Below, piece by piece: positions 1 to 8,845 of a DNA stretch of 64,000 nucleotides; within the stretch, counting starts at the first letter, position 1; the number at the start of each line of letters is the position of its first letter. A program made the translations under genes and the position numbers. The notes under the pieces were generated by a model. That model saw only the letters and a list, made by a program, of their open reading frames with translations, ran no database searches and was not told the origin of the DNA. Source of the stretch: Desulfocapsa sp. (lineage in GTDB: Bacteria > Desulfobacterota > Desulfobulbia > Desulfobulbales > Desulfocapsaceae); the NCBI GenBank assembly GCA_021737265.1, contig JAIPEF010000002.1, forward strand, positions 1-64,000, read 5' to 3'.

Positions 1-138
1 CTCAAACCTAGGATGGCTAAGTAAAAAGCTCCATATGCGAGGCGCGTATTTTTTATTTAATTTCGGCGTACTAAGGTACGTCGAAATTAAATAAAAAATG
101 CAGCAACGAAGCAGATGGAGAGTTTTTACGACGCCATC
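1..138 (+). mobile_element. MITE-like palindromic element, copy A (left end outside window)
   Basis: This is the right-hand part of a dispersed element also found near 18.5, 34.6, 39.9, 45.2, 49.6 and 63.7 kb. The core is a long inverted repeat around ATTTAATTTCG...CGAAATTAAAT (about 55-98). The right terminus reads GTTTTTACGACGCCATC and ends at 138. The left terminus lies before the window, so a target duplication cannot be tested; the following bases AGAACTT are the predicted 7-bp duplication. No coding capacity is seen. Confidence 0.85.
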
Positions 139-144
139 AGAACT

Positions 145-347
145 TGATTACCACTGAAACTCAGCCAACTGTCACATTCATGACCATTGAAAACTGATCA
201 ATCATAAGGAAAGATGCTGGATTCCCGCTTAAAGACTGCGGGAATGACGGAGTGGGTTCCCCCCTATACCCGGAAGGCTTGTCATGCCCGAGTGTGGTTA
301 TCGGGCATCCAGACTAGTTCTCTGGGGCTGAGTTTCAATGGTAATCA
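145..347. repeat. 203-bp segment bounded by 22-bp inverted repeats
   Basis: The arms 145-166 (TGATTACCACTGAAACTCAG...) and 326-347 are reverse complements with one mismatch over 22 bases. The enclosed DNA holds a shorter palindrome, ATTCCCGC...GCGGGAAT (about 222-237), and a second one around CCCGAGTGTGGTTATCGGG (288-306). There is no ORF. The layout resembles a small non-autonomous element directly abutting MITE copy A. Related GGTAATCAG-ending sequence is seen near 53670. Confidence 0.5.
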
Positions 348-379
348 GATATCAGAATGCCCCATGGCTTTGTGAACTC

Positions 380-411
380 AAAACGGCACATTAAGGTTTA
401 CGCTGTACTGG
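380..411 (+). repeat. 32-bp dispersed repeat, copy 1
   Basis: A 32-bp stretch beginning AAAACGGCACATTAAGG and ending CTGTACTGG recurs exactly at 17221-17252. Both copies sit in intergenic DNA beside CCCGAGTG...CGGG palindromes, suggesting they are parts of the same composite repeat. No function can be assigned. Confidence 0.7.
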
Positions 412-525
412 TCCTGCCTTCACGTCAGTGACAAGAGTCTTATTAACATTGACTCTATACGGCATCGAACCGAAGAAAAGACCTCGTTTCACCATTTTAC
501 TTTATGCCTTTTGTAACTCTTCACA

Positions 526-563
526 CAAAAATGCCCTTTCATAACAGGTTACGAAAGGGCATT
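526..563 (-). terminator. Rho-independent terminator of pycAB
   Basis: The arms ATGCCCTTTC (531-540) and GAAAGGGCAT (553-562) form a 10-bp hairpin. On the minus strand it is followed by a T run (complement of 526-530). It lies 27 bases beyond the pycB stop codon. Confidence 0.85.
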
Positions 564-589
564 AAACCATGAGCAGTATTTATCTACAC

Positions 590-2497
590 TTATTCATCGA
601 TATCAACTTTCAGTATCTTGTCTCCGGGCTTCAGGGCGTCACCAACCTTGGCAACAATAGAAGTGACGATCCCGTCGATTTTAATGATAATCGGTGTCTG
701 CATTTTCATTGCCTCCATCACCGCGACCTTGTCACCAGCAGATACCTCCTGTCCCTCCTTCACGCTGATTTCACAGATGTTGCCGTTAAAGGAGGCACGC
801 ATGTCACCTGCTTTCGCAAGATCGAGGATCTCCTCTTTGGACATGGTCGCAGCCTGTGCGACTGCACCCTCAGGAAGCTCGGGTTCAAAGTTGTATACAC
901 GCTGATGGTGGTCGACATTGAGGTAGACACTGGTTTCTCCGCCTTCGTTGACGATAGATGGGCCGACTTCAACCATATGCTCTTTGCCTGTGTGATCCAA
1001 GAAGGTAAGTGTCTCCCCAGGTTCAAAACCGCCCTCGCGAAGGAAAATGGAAGGAGGAAGGACGTAGACCTTGCCGAACTTGGCTTCAAATTTGAAGAAC
1101 TCAACGGCATCGTTTGGATGCTGCAGGTAGAGAACCAGCTGCTTGTCCGTGGGGTCTTCGCCAATTCTATCGGCAAGAATCTCTTTTTCATTATCGATAT
1201 CCATATCCTCGATATCTTCCACACCGCCTTCTTCTTCAAGGATCTTTTTCCAGTCAGATCCAAGGACCTTTTCAAAAATCCATTCATCCGGTTCGTAGAA
1301 AGGAAAGGGACCATATTTTCCAAGGAGAAGATTGCGCAGATCACCTGAGGCATTGCCGTAACGCTCTCCACCCTGAACATTTGATACCGCAGTGGTCCAC
1401 AGAATCTGGGATCCAGGGGTAACAGACCAATAGTTTCCCAGTTCTTTTTGAACCTTTGGGAGTTCCTTATGGAGAATGTCCGGCATCTTGTCAAGAAAAC
1501 CGCCTTTCACTGCCTGCTCGAGGCTTGATCCCATGGCTCCGCCAGGGAGTTTGTGAATCTGGACAGTGGGCTGGAAGCCCTTTATCTGGGACTCAAACTG
1601 CGCGTAGTATTGTCGTTCATCCCTGATCACTTCCGAGGTCTCGATGATGGCGTCTTCATCAATTCCGATTGCATTGTGGCCGAGGTCCTTTAACGTGTGG
1701 ATGACAGAGAGTATCGGCGGCGGACCATAAAAACCGGTAAAAGAGGCATCAGCTGCATCAACGATATTTGCACCATTCTCGACTGCAGCAACTATTCGGC
1801 CAATGTCATTGCTGTCGGTATTGTGTCCATGATAGTGAATGGGAAGGTCCGGATACTTCTGTCGAATTGTATTAACAAGTTCACCAATACGCCTGGGGGT
1901 ACCAAGGCCGCCATGATTCTTGATACAAAGGATGATTTCTTCCCCTGTGACATCAAGTATTTCCTGTACTTTGGTCAAGTAGTAGGCGTCTGTATGCTCG
2001 GGACCGGTGGAAAAACAGATACAGGGCTCGTTGATTTTACCGGCTTTGGCTACTTCCTCAAACACGGCCTGCATGTTTGGTATATAATTCATGAAGTCAA
2101 AAGTACGCCAAACATCGACATATTTGGCAAACTCTTTGACCGTGAAACGAATGACGTTTTGAGGGTAGGGACGATACCCAAAGAGATTAACCCCACGGCA
2201 CAGGGTTTGAAACATGGTGTTTGGCATTTTTTCCCGGAGGAGTTCCAGTTTCAAAAACGGATCGACCTGTTTTCTTAGAATATCCACGTGAACGGATGCT
2301 CCACCGGTGATTTCCAGCGAAAAGTATCCGGCACGCTCTCTGGCATCAGCTGCCATAAGATCGGTATGAAGCAGGATTCTGTTTTTAAAATCGGACTGGG
2401 AGAGATCCCTGGCGGTATTGGTTATGTAATACCCGTCTGCCTGCTGTAGTTGGCTCACCACCTGTGCTGGAGATGATCCTTGTATAATTCGTTCCAT
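590..2497 (-). CDS. pycB: Pyruvate carboxylase subunit B (carboxyltransferase and biotin carrier)
   Basis: This 635-residue protein is the carboxyltransferase/biotin-carrier subunit of a two-subunit pyruvate carboxylase, which makes oxaloacetate from pyruvate for anaplerosis. The same architecture occurs in oxaloacetate decarboxylase alpha. An HMGL-like TIM barrel covers roughly residues 20-290 (HYHGHNTD metal-site motif), followed by the conserved PYC/OADA domain and a C-terminal biotinyl domain with the EAMKM motif; Lys598 is the expected biotinylated residue. An acidic linker (EEEGG...DMDIDNEKE) sits near 420-445. The ATG at 2497 is chosen because AGGAAAG lies just upstream; an in-frame start 48 bases earlier has no such site. 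It lies 97 bases downstream of pycA on the same strand. The neighbouring biotin carboxylase and the absence of oadBG favour carboxylase over decarboxylase. Confidence 0.9.
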   Translation of the reverse strand: MERIIQGSSPAQVVSQLQQADGYYITNTARDLSQSDFKNRILLHTDLMAADARERAGYFSLEITGGASVHVDILRKQVDPFLKLELLREKMPNTMFQTLCRGVNLFGYRPYPQNVIRFTVKEFAKYVDVWRTFDFMNYIPNMQAVFEEVAKAGKINEPCICFSTGPEHTDAYYLTKVQEILDVTGEEIILCIKNHGGLGTPRRIGELVNTIRQKYPDLPIHYHGHNTDSNDIGRIVAAVENGANIVDAADASFTGFYGPPPILSVIHTLKDLGHNAIGIDEDAIIETSEVIRDERQYYAQFESQIKGFQPTVQIHKLPGGAMGSSLEQAVKGGFLDKMPDILHKELPKVQKELGNYWSVTPGSQILWTTAVSNVQGGERYGNASGDLRNLLLGKYGPFPFYEPDEWIFEKVLGSDWKKILEEEGGVEDIEDMDIDNEKEILADRIGEDPTDKQLVLYLQHPNDAVEFFKFEAKFGKVYVLPPSIFLREGGFEPGETLTFLDHTGKEHMVEVGPSIVNEGGETSVYLNVDHHQRVYNFEPELPEGAVAQAATMSKEEILDLAKAGDMRASFNGNICEISVKEGQEVSAGDKVAVMEAMKMQTPIIIKIDGIVTSIVAKVGDALKPGDKILKVDIDE

Positions 2498-2594
2498 AGT
2501 CTTTCCTCGTTCTCTATCAGTGGCTGCTGAAACCGGAGGCTGCAAAAAAGCCTGATTTCAGACAGGGAAGTATAAGTTTAGCTATTTTACCACG

Positions 2595-4037
2595 CTATGC
2601 TGCGTACGGGTTAAGGCCGCGGTGGTGAATCTCTGCAATTAGATTGGAGAGCTTGCTTGCTTCATTGGCATTGTCTTCATAAACGAACAGATCAGGGTGC
2701 TTATCCAGGTATGAAGTGTCAAAATTCCCTGCTATGAAATCAGCATCTTTTGCAATGTTGAGGTAGAAGGGGATGGTTGTCTTGGGACCAGAAATAACAA
2801 AGTTCTGCAGACAGCGACGCAGTCGGTCAACCGTTTCGTTCCAGGAGAATCCATGGACAGTCATTTTTACCAGGAGGGAGTCATAGACCTCGGGAATGGT
2901 AAATCCCTGATAGACAAAACCGTCAAGACGAACACCGTAACCACCTGGTGAACGATAGACAGAAACAGTTTTGCCACCTTCCGGCATAAAATCAGCCTTG
3001 GGATCTTCTGCATTGATACGCATCTCAATGGCATGACCCCGCATTTTTATATCGTCCTGGGCAAAGGAAAGCTTTTTACCCATGGCCAGTTTGATCTGGG
3101 TGCGGACAATATCAATTCCGGTGATCATTTCGGTCACAGTGTGTTCCACCTGGACTCGGGTATTAATCTCCATGAAATAATAGTTAAAATCCTTATCAAT
3201 CAAAAACTCAACGGTTCCGGCATTGCAATAGTTCGCTGCTTTTGCTGCTTTTACCGCGGTTTCGCATATTGTATCAAGGAGGGTTTGATCCCCTATCATG
3301 GAAGGGGCAATCTCAATGAGCTTTTGATTCCTCCGTTGAATGGAACAGTCACGGGTTCCAAGGTGCACAGTTGTTCCTTCCTTGTCAGCCATGATTTGCA
3401 CTTCAACATGTTTGGGTTCAATGACAACTTTTTCCAGATAAACGGATTCATCATTAAACGCTGCTTTTGCCTCTGATCGGGCAATGGGAATCTCTTTTCT
3501 CATCTGTTCGTCAGATTCGATAAGTCTGATTCCTCGTCCGCCACCGCCAGAGGTGGCTTTCAACATGATTGGGTATTTATATTTGGCGGCAAAGGCAATG
3601 GCTGTTTCCACACCCTCATCTCCGGGAGCGAGGTTATCACTCCCTGGAACCATAGGGATGCCGGCTTCGGCCATGATTTTCCGGGCAATAACCTTATTTC
3701 CGAGATTGGAAACAACTTCTGAAGGCGGTCCTATAAAGATAATTCCCTCATCTTCACAGGCCTTGGCAAAATTGGCATTTTCTGCAAGGAAGCCGTAACC
3801 GGGATGGATGGCTACTGCCCCGGTTTTTTTTGCAGCCTTGATGATTTTATCTATATCGAGGTAATCACAACGGGGCCCTTTACCAAGCCAAACCGCCTCG
3901 TCTGCAAGACGAATATGGCGAGAATCTTTGTCTGGTGATTCATAGACCGCTACAGCCTCATAATTCAGTTCTTGTATGGCTCGAATGATGCGGATGGCAA
4001 TTTCGCCACGATTGGCGACTAGTATTTTCGTTTTCAA
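2595..4037 (-). CDS. pycA: Pyruvate carboxylase subunit A (biotin carboxylase)
   Basis: This 480-residue ATP-grasp biotin carboxylase carboxylates the biotin on PycB with ATP and bicarbonate. It begins KTKILVANRGEIAIRI, the standard N-terminus. It carries the glycine-rich ATP loop KATSGGGGRGIR (about 160-171), the EKVVIEPKHVEVQ segment, and MEINTRVQVEHTVTE containing the catalytic Glu/Asn/Arg set. Length is typical of AccC/PycA. The start codon is TTG at 4037, preceded by AAAGGAG at normal spacing. It is first in a pycA-pycB unit and divergent from korDABC across 383 bases. AccC of acetyl-CoA carboxylase would look similar, but the adjacent pycB settles the role. Confidence 0.92.
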   Translation of the reverse strand: MKTKILVANRGEIAIRIIRAIQELNYEAVAVYESPDKDSRHIRLADEAVWLGKGPRCDYLDIDKIIKAAKKTGAVAIHPGYGFLAENANFAKACEDEGIIFIGPPSEVVSNLGNKVIARKIMAEAGIPMVPGSDNLAPGDEGVETAIAFAAKYKYPIMLKATSGGGGRGIRLIESDEQMRKEIPIARSEAKAAFNDESVYLEKVVIEPKHVEVQIMADKEGTTVHLGTRDCSIQRRNQKLIEIAPSMIGDQTLLDTICETAVKAAKAANYCNAGTVEFLIDKDFNYYFMEINTRVQVEHTVTEMITGIDIVRTQIKLAMGKKLSFAQDDIKMRGHAIEMRINAEDPKADFMPEGGKTVSVYRSPGGYGVRLDGFVYQGFTIPEVYDSLLVKMTVHGFSWNETVDRLRRCLQNFVISGPKTTIPFYLNIAKDADFIAGNFDTSYLDKHPDLFVYEDNANEASKLSNLIAEIHHRGLNPYAA

Positions 4038-4309
4038 AGCAAACTCCTTTTACAGAATTCAAAGAATTTCTAATGGGTCACATACAGTTTGCATCAGAAT
4101 AGCTAATTAGGAAACATCCCTGTTGGGGGAGGGAACATCGGACAGGCATAATTCATTGTGCCGCGATAGGATTCCGAAGATAGTATTGTTTAGCATATTT
4201 CTACATCAAAGGCAAGTAATACTGGTCAATTGGACTCAAATATTGATGAAAAAGGGAGGTATCTACTTGAAGCATTTAAGCTATTCTAAAAAAGAAAGAG
4301 CAAATCACC

Positions 4310-4337
4310 TTGACACTAGGATTCCTCTCATTATAAC
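4310..4337 (+). promoter_or_regulatory. Sigma70-type promoter for korDABC
   Basis: TTGACA (4310-4315), a 16-base spacer and TATAAC (4332-4337) form a near-consensus housekeeping promoter about 84 bases upstream of korD. The 4038-4420 gap holds no convincing gene. Confidence 0.65.
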
Positions 4338-4420
4338 AGGAAGAGAGAGCTTAACTGAGGACTTACCTGTGGCAACCACGCAATTTTCCATTAAACATAA
4401 AAAAACAACTGGTTATTTAT

Positions 4421-4747
4421 ATGGTACATGATACCAAGTCCAGACCCGCGGCAAAGCCTGAAGTCGGAGAGAACAAGACCGCTTCCGCACCATCAACCGC
4501 CCAGCAGAAAAAACGTAAACTGCACAGAGTTACCTTTTATTATAAGTGGTGTAAATCCTGTGGGCTTTGTTCAGCCTTTTGCGTCAAACAGATAATCCAG
4601 ACAGATAAAAATGGTCTGCCTTTTATAGCAAACGACGATATGGACAGGTGCACGGGATGCCGGTTTTGTGAAATCCATTGTCCGGATTTTGCAATAACTA
4701 TCCAGAACAAATATCCTGAAAGGAGACACAGTGATGATAGGCAGTGA
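4421..4747 (+). CDS. korD: 2-oxoacid:ferredoxin oxidoreductase delta subunit (2x[4Fe-4S])
   Basis: This is a 108-residue bacterial-type ferredoxin subunit. Two cluster motifs are visible: CKSCGLCSAFC (about 44-54) and CTGCRFCEIHCP (about 80-91), giving eight Cys for two [4Fe-4S] clusters. A basic, low-complexity N-terminal extension of about 35 residues (KPEVGENKTASAPS) precedes them. The subunit passes electrons from the TPP site of KorB to soluble ferredoxin. It is the first gene of korDABC; its end overlaps the korA start region, implying translational coupling. The gene order delta-alpha-beta-gamma is typical of 2-oxoglutarate/branched-chain ferredoxin oxidoreductases. Confidence 0.88.
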   Translation: MVHDTKSRPAAKPEVGENKTASAPSTAQQKKRKLHRVTFYYKWCKSCGLCSAFCVKQIIQTDKNGLPFIANDDMDRCTGCRFCEIHCPDFAITIQNKYPERRHSDDRQ

Positions 4748-5876
4748 CCAGCACGAACGTGTTCTCCTCCAGGGCAATGAAGCTATTGTTGCCGGGGCCC
4801 TTGCTGCCGGATGTCGCTTCTTTGCCGGTTATCCTATTACTCCTGCATCGGAGATCAGTGAACTGCTCTCCGTCAAACTCCCTGAGTTGGGTGGTACCTT
4901 TATTCAGATGGAGGATGAAATCGCCTCAATGGGTGCCGTGCTTGGAGCCTCACTTGCCGGGGTCAAATCCATGACTGCAACCAGTGGTCCCGGTTTTTCA
5001 CTGATGCAGGAAAATCTTGGCTACGGGTGTATGGCAGAGGTGCCCTGTGTCATTGTTAATGTTATGCGGGGCGGTCCAAGCACCGGCTTGCCAACCTGTC
5101 CTGCTCAGGGTGATGTGCAGATGGCAAGGTGGGGAACCCATGGGGATCATCCTATTATTGTTATGGCTGTTTCTTCTGTGGCCGACAGTTTCTCTGTAAC
5201 TATCAAGGCCTTTAATTTATCAGAAAAATACCGAACTCCGGTTATTATCCTTTCAGATGAAGTGGTTGCCCATACCCGAGAGTCTGTGACTCTTCCCACC
5301 TCGGACCAAATCAAAGTCTTTGATCGAGTAAGGCCTGACGTTCCTCCTGAATGGTACAAGCCCTATGCTGACAATAACCGTGGAGTCCCGGATATGGCAG
5401 CATTTGGTGATGGCTATCGTCATCACGTTACAGGGCTTGTGCATGATGAAAAAGGGTATCCCACTCAGAATGGACTTGAGGTTGAACAGTTTTTACAGAG
5501 AATCCACGGCAAGATCAGCAAGGGATTCCAGGAAATTCAGGTTACTAAAAACCATCAACTGGAAGATGCTGAGGTCTTTGTTATTGCCTACGGTTCCGTA
5601 GCCCGCTCAGCATTAAGGGCAGTTCGTGACGCAAGGGCTCTTGGGATAAAGGCAGGACTTCTGCAGTTGGTTACACTCTTTCCGTTTCCGCGCAAAGTTG
5701 TTGACAGCTATTTGCGCCAGTGTCGGGCTGTCATTGTCCCTGAAATGAACATGGGCCAGATGAATCGGGAGATTGGCCGGGTTAACCAGGCTGGTTGTCA
5801 GATTGTAAAACATAACCGAATTGATGGGCACCTGATTACCCCTGATGAGATTTTAAAACATTTGGCTGCAGTTTGA
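4734..5876 (+). CDS. korA: 2-oxoglutarate:ferredoxin oxidoreductase alpha subunit
   Basis: This is a 380-residue alpha subunit containing the pyrimidine-binding fold of the TPP site and the C-terminal transketolase-like domain. The N-terminal motif GYPITPASEISE and the TSGPGFSLM segment are characteristic of KorA/VorB. The complex converts a 2-oxoacid and CoA to acyl-CoA, CO2 and reduced ferredoxin, or the reverse in a reductive TCA direction. A strong AAAGGAG (4718-4724) serves either ATG 4734 or GTG 4731; ATG is preferred. The start lies inside the end of korD. Substrate choice (2-oxoglutarate versus branched-chain oxoacids) cannot be settled from sequence alone. Confidence 0.88.
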   Translation: MIGSDQHERVLLQGNEAIVAGALAAGCRFFAGYPITPASEISELLSVKLPELGGTFIQMEDEIASMGAVLGASLAGVKSMTATSGPGFSLMQENLGYGCMAEVPCVIVNVMRGGPSTGLPTCPAQGDVQMARWGTHGDHPIIVMAVSSVADSFSVTIKAFNLSEKYRTPVIILSDEVVAHTRESVTLPTSDQIKVFDRVRPDVPPEWYKPYADNNRGVPDMAAFGDGYRHHVTGLVHDEKGYPTQNGLEVEQFLQRIHGKISKGFQEIQVTKNHQLEDAEVFVIAYGSVARSALRAVRDARALGIKAGLLQLVTLFPFPRKVVDSYLRQCRAVIVPEMNMGQMNREIGRVNQAGCQIVKHNRIDGHLITPDEILKHLAAV

Positions 5877-5912
5877 TCAGGTTTAATCATTACGGCAAAA
5901 AAGGAGAATACC

Positions 5913-6797
5913 ATGCTTGAGCGTGCTGAAATTGTCCGTAAGGAGTATCTGCGGCACGATAAAAAATTTCCCCATGTCTGGTGTCCAGGGTGTGGAAATG
6001 GGATTGTCATGGGTGCACTGTTGCGTGCTATCCATAGAAGCGGTCTTGAAAAGGATGACGTGGTCCTTGCCTCCGGGATTGGTTGTTCCGGCAGGATGCC
6101 AACCTATGTCGATTTTAATACCATTCACACTACCCACGGTCGAGCGCTTACCTTTTCTACTGGAATAAAACTGGCAAAGCCGGAACTCACTGTTCTCACG
6201 GTAATGGGTGATGGTGATGCAACGGCCATCGGAGGAAACCACTTTATCCATGCGGCCAGGCGTAATCTCGACATGACTGCAATTATTATCAACAACTCCA
6301 CCTATGGAATGACGGGAGGGCAATATTCGCCCACCACTCCATTTGGTTCCAAGTCAACCACTTCAGTTTACGGTCATGTGGAGCACGCTTTTTCCATCGC
6401 TGAGCTCGCTGTAACTGCTGGTGCATCTTTTGTTGCAAGAAGTACTGTCTACCATGCAACGCATCTTGAGGATATGATACGACTGGCCATTGCTAAAAAA
6501 GGTTTTTCCGTAATGGAAGTTATTTCCAACTGTCATGTACAGCATGGTCGCAGAAACAAACTTGGCGGGGCCGTGGAGATGATTAAGGGCTTCAAGGAGA
6601 GAGCGGTCAGAGTTGAGAAAGCGGAAAAAATGAGTGCTGAGGAACTTGTGGACAAGATTACCATAGGCGTTCTCGCCGATGTCGAAAAACCGATTTCCAC
6701 TGAGCAATATCAGCGTGTAATAAACGAGGCCAAGAAAAAGGCAGAAAAAATCGCAAAAGAAAAAGAGAAAAACGGGATCAAACGATATGAAGAGTGA
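5913..6797 (+). CDS. korB: 2-oxoglutarate:ferredoxin oxidoreductase beta subunit (TPP-binding)
   Basis: This 294-residue TPP-binding subunit shows CPGCGNG (Cys24 and Cys27, cluster ligands) and the TPP/Mg signature GDGDATAIGGNHF (about 97-109) followed by NNSTYGMTGGQ. It is of normal KorB length with a lysine-rich tail. AAGGAG precedes the ATG by nine bases. It lies 36 bases after korA and overlaps korC by 11 bases, so the four subunits form one translation unit. Confidence 0.9.
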   Translation: MLERAEIVRKEYLRHDKKFPHVWCPGCGNGIVMGALLRAIHRSGLEKDDVVLASGIGCSGRMPTYVDFNTIHTTHGRALTFSTGIKLAKPELTVLTVMGDGDATAIGGNHFIHAARRNLDMTAIIINNSTYGMTGGQYSPTTPFGSKSTTSVYGHVEHAFSIAELAVTAGASFVARSTVYHATHLEDMIRLAIAKKGFSVMEVISNCHVQHGRRNKLGGAVEMIKGFKERAVRVEKAEKMSAEELVDKITIGVLADVEKPISTEQYQRVINEAKKKAEKIAKEKEKNGIKRYEE

Positions 6798-7380
6798 TGA
6801 TCGTTATGAGATAAGATTCAGTGGCTCCGGCGGGCAGGGAATAATCACTGCGGCGATGATAATGGCAGTTGGTGCCGGTTCCTATGACAATAAATATGTC
6901 TGTCAGACCCAGAGTTACGGGCCGGAGGCACGAGGGGGCAAGAGCAAGGCTGAGGTTGTTATCTCTGAGAGTCCCATAGATTATCCAAAGGCTCTTCATG
7001 TGGATCTCCTTCTTGCTATGAACCAGACTGCCTGCGACGCCTATTTTTTTGACCTCAAGCCAGATGGTCTGCTGGTGGTTGACAGTGGACTGGTGCAGCA
7101 GCTTCCAACCAGCCGTTCCGTTTTAATTCCTTTTACCCGGATAGCAATTGAGCAAATCGGGAAAGAACTGGTGGCCAATATGGTTGCCCTTGGGGCCGTG
7201 GGATATCTCTGTGGGCAGGTTTCCCTTGAAGGTTTAAAACATGCGCTTCTGGCACGAGTTCCAAAGGGGACTGAGCAGATGAATGCGGATGCTCTGAATG
7301 CCGGAATTGAGGAGGCAAAAAAGATTGATTTGGATTCGTTACCAAGGTCTGTTTTGTCTGAATGGGATGACGAATTATAG
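6787..7380 (+). CDS. korC: 2-oxoglutarate:ferredoxin oxidoreductase gamma subunit
   Basis: This 197-residue gamma subunit has the family opening RFSGSGGQGIITAA and the motif QSYGPEARGGKSKAEVVIS, which characterise the POR/KOR gamma domain that helps position CoA and intersubunit contacts. The start overlaps the last 11 bases of korB, in a different frame. It completes the korDABC set. No cluster ligands are expected or seen. Confidence 0.9.
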   Translation: MKSDDRYEIRFSGSGGQGIITAAMIMAVGAGSYDNKYVCQTQSYGPEARGGKSKAEVVISESPIDYPKALHVDLLLAMNQTACDAYFFDLKPDGLLVVDSGLVQQLPTSRSVLIPFTRIAIEQIGKELVANMVALGAVGYLCGQVSLEGLKHALLARVPKGTEQMNADALNAGIEEAKKIDLDSLPRSVLSEWDDEL

Positions 7381-7396
7381 GCGAGGATACAACACG

Positions 7397-7699
7397 ATGC
7401 AAGATATGTCCAATCTGTTACATGATAATTTGACGTATGTGGGATTAATGGGAGTGGTTGTTCTTCTTCTCCTGCTTGCTCTGATTAGTCAATCAGTCCG
7501 GGATCAATTCAGAAAAGGAGTGATTCCTATACTTATTCTTACAGGGCTGGGGCTGGGATATTATTTGATTACGGGAAAGTCTCCATCTCAAATTCCCGGG
7601 GATATTAACAGATTTTTCAGCGACCCGCATATCTCGGAAGAGGCCAGTCACAGGTATTATAAAGATCCTGAAGAACGATACGGTGAGCAGATAAAATAA
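7397..7699 (+). CDS. Small two-helix membrane protein of unknown function
   Basis: This 100-residue protein has two hydrophobic segments (about 14-30 and 42-57) separated by QSVRDQFRKG, then a polar, charged C-terminus rich in Asp/Glu/Arg. The ATG at 7397 is selected because GAGGA lies upstream and because an earlier in-frame start would overlap korC by 83 bases. It is 16 bases after korC and probably co-transcribed with it. I do not recognise the family. A link to the oxidoreductase is suggested only by position. Confidence 0.6.
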   Translation: MQDMSNLLHDNLTYVGLMGVVVLLLLLALISQSVRDQFRKGVIPILILTGLGLGYYLITGKSPSQIPGDINRFFSDPHISEEASHRYYKDPEERYGEQIK

Positions 7700-7782
7700 G
7701 AAAAAGGTGTCTGTGTCTGTAGCGGCCGAGTGTTGGTGAAAAATATTTCCGCGAAAGAGGAGCTCTTTTTAAGCCATCTGCT

Positions 7783-8784
7783 TCAGCGTTGAAAGAGATC
7801 ACCAAGGCCACCGAGTACAGAACCTTCCCCTTTAGTGGAAAAACCACCGTTGTTCTGCGGGGCAGCTTGGTGAATTTTTCCTGCCAGACGGGAAAAGGGC
7901 AGGGACTGCAGCCATACATGTCCCGGGCCTTTAAGGGTCGCGAAGAAAAAACCTTCCCCACCGAAAATTGCGGATTTTATACCACCCACAAATTCGATGT
8001 CGTAGCTCACGGTTTGTGTCAGTGCCACAAGACAGCCTGTGTCTATCCGGACAGTTTCTCCGGCAGCTAGATCTTTCTCCACTATGGTTCCACCGGCATG
8101 GATGAAGCACAGTCCGTCTCCTTCCAGCTTTTGCATGATAAACCCCTCACCACCAAAGAGGGCCGTGCCTATTTTCTTTTGAAAGGCGATGCCTAAGGCA
8201 ACACCTTTTGCGGCACAGAGAAAGGCATCTTTCTGGCAGATCAATTTTCCATCGTAATCCTTTAGATCAAGGGGAATTATTTTTCCAGGGTAAGGGGATG
8301 AAAATGCCACTTTTCCTTTCCCCTGTCCGGTAAAAGTGAAAATCGTTGTAAAAAGACTTTCACCGGTTACCAGGCGTTTGCCGGCTCCGAGCATTTTATC
8401 CATAAAACCGCCCTGTTCAGAGGAGTTGCTGCCGTCACCGAAAACCGTTTCCATCTGGATGCCATCGGACATGTACATCATGGCACCTGCCTCAGCAACT
8501 GCACTCTCCCGGGGGTCAAGTTCTACCTCGACATACTGCATCTCATGACCAAAAATCTCATAATCAATTTCATGGGCCTGTATTCCTGCCCCTAGAGGTG
8601 GGGGGACAGGGTTATTGAGGGGTTGCAATTCGGGGACATCGGCAATGGTTGTCCAGTCGGAAAACCCATCTCTCCATACAAAGGTATCAGCACTGTATTC
8701 GCCACTCATGACTGCCTGTTGAAGTTGGTGCCGGCTGAGAGGGCCCTGTTGCTGACCATTAACGGCCACATACCAGGAAGACAT
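7783..8784 (-). CDS. AIM24/TIGR00266-family protein with N-terminal GYF-2 domain
   Basis: This 333-residue protein has two parts. Residues 1-55 ([20 protein letters not shown]...[12 protein letters not shown]) match the GYF-2 type domain with W-Y...G...GP...L...W spacing. Residues about 75-305 form the beta-rich TIGR00266/AIM24 fold, recognisable from repeated GG-E-G-F motifs ([30 protein letters not shown]). The biochemical role of bacterial AIM24 proteins is not established. No signal peptide is evident. It is downstream of the membrane-anchored gene at 8846-9910 on the same strand, 61 bases apart. Confidence 0.75.
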   Translation of the reverse strand: MSSWYVAVNGQQQGPLSRHQLQQAVMSGEYSADTFVWRDGFSDWTTIADVPELQPLNNPVPPPLGAGIQAHEIDYEIFGHEMQYVEVELDPRESAVAEAGAMMYMSDGIQMETVFGDGSNSSEQGGFMDKMLGAGKRLVTGESLFTTIFTFTGQGKGKVAFSSPYPGKIIPLDLKDYDGKLICQKDAFLCAAKGVALGIAFQKKIGTALFGGEGFIMQKLEGDGLCFIHAGGTIVEKDLAAGETVRIDTGCLVALTQTVSYDIEFVGGIKSAIFGGEGFFFATLKGPGHVWLQSLPFSRLAGKIHQAAPQNNGGFSTKGEGSVLGGLGDLFQR

Positions 8785-8845
8785 ATTTTGTTTACCTCTG
8801 GTTTTGATGTTTTTGGATCAAAAGAGCTGGTTTGAAAGTCGGTTT

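Noticed and set aside
569-1348. A 259-codon plus-strand ORF.
   Set aside because: It is antisense to pycB, whose domains are unambiguous; the ORF is a shadow of its codon bias.
4123-4431. A 102-codon ORF upstream of korD.
   Set aside because: It overlaps the korDABC promoter and the korD start, has no ribosome site and no recognisable composition or family.
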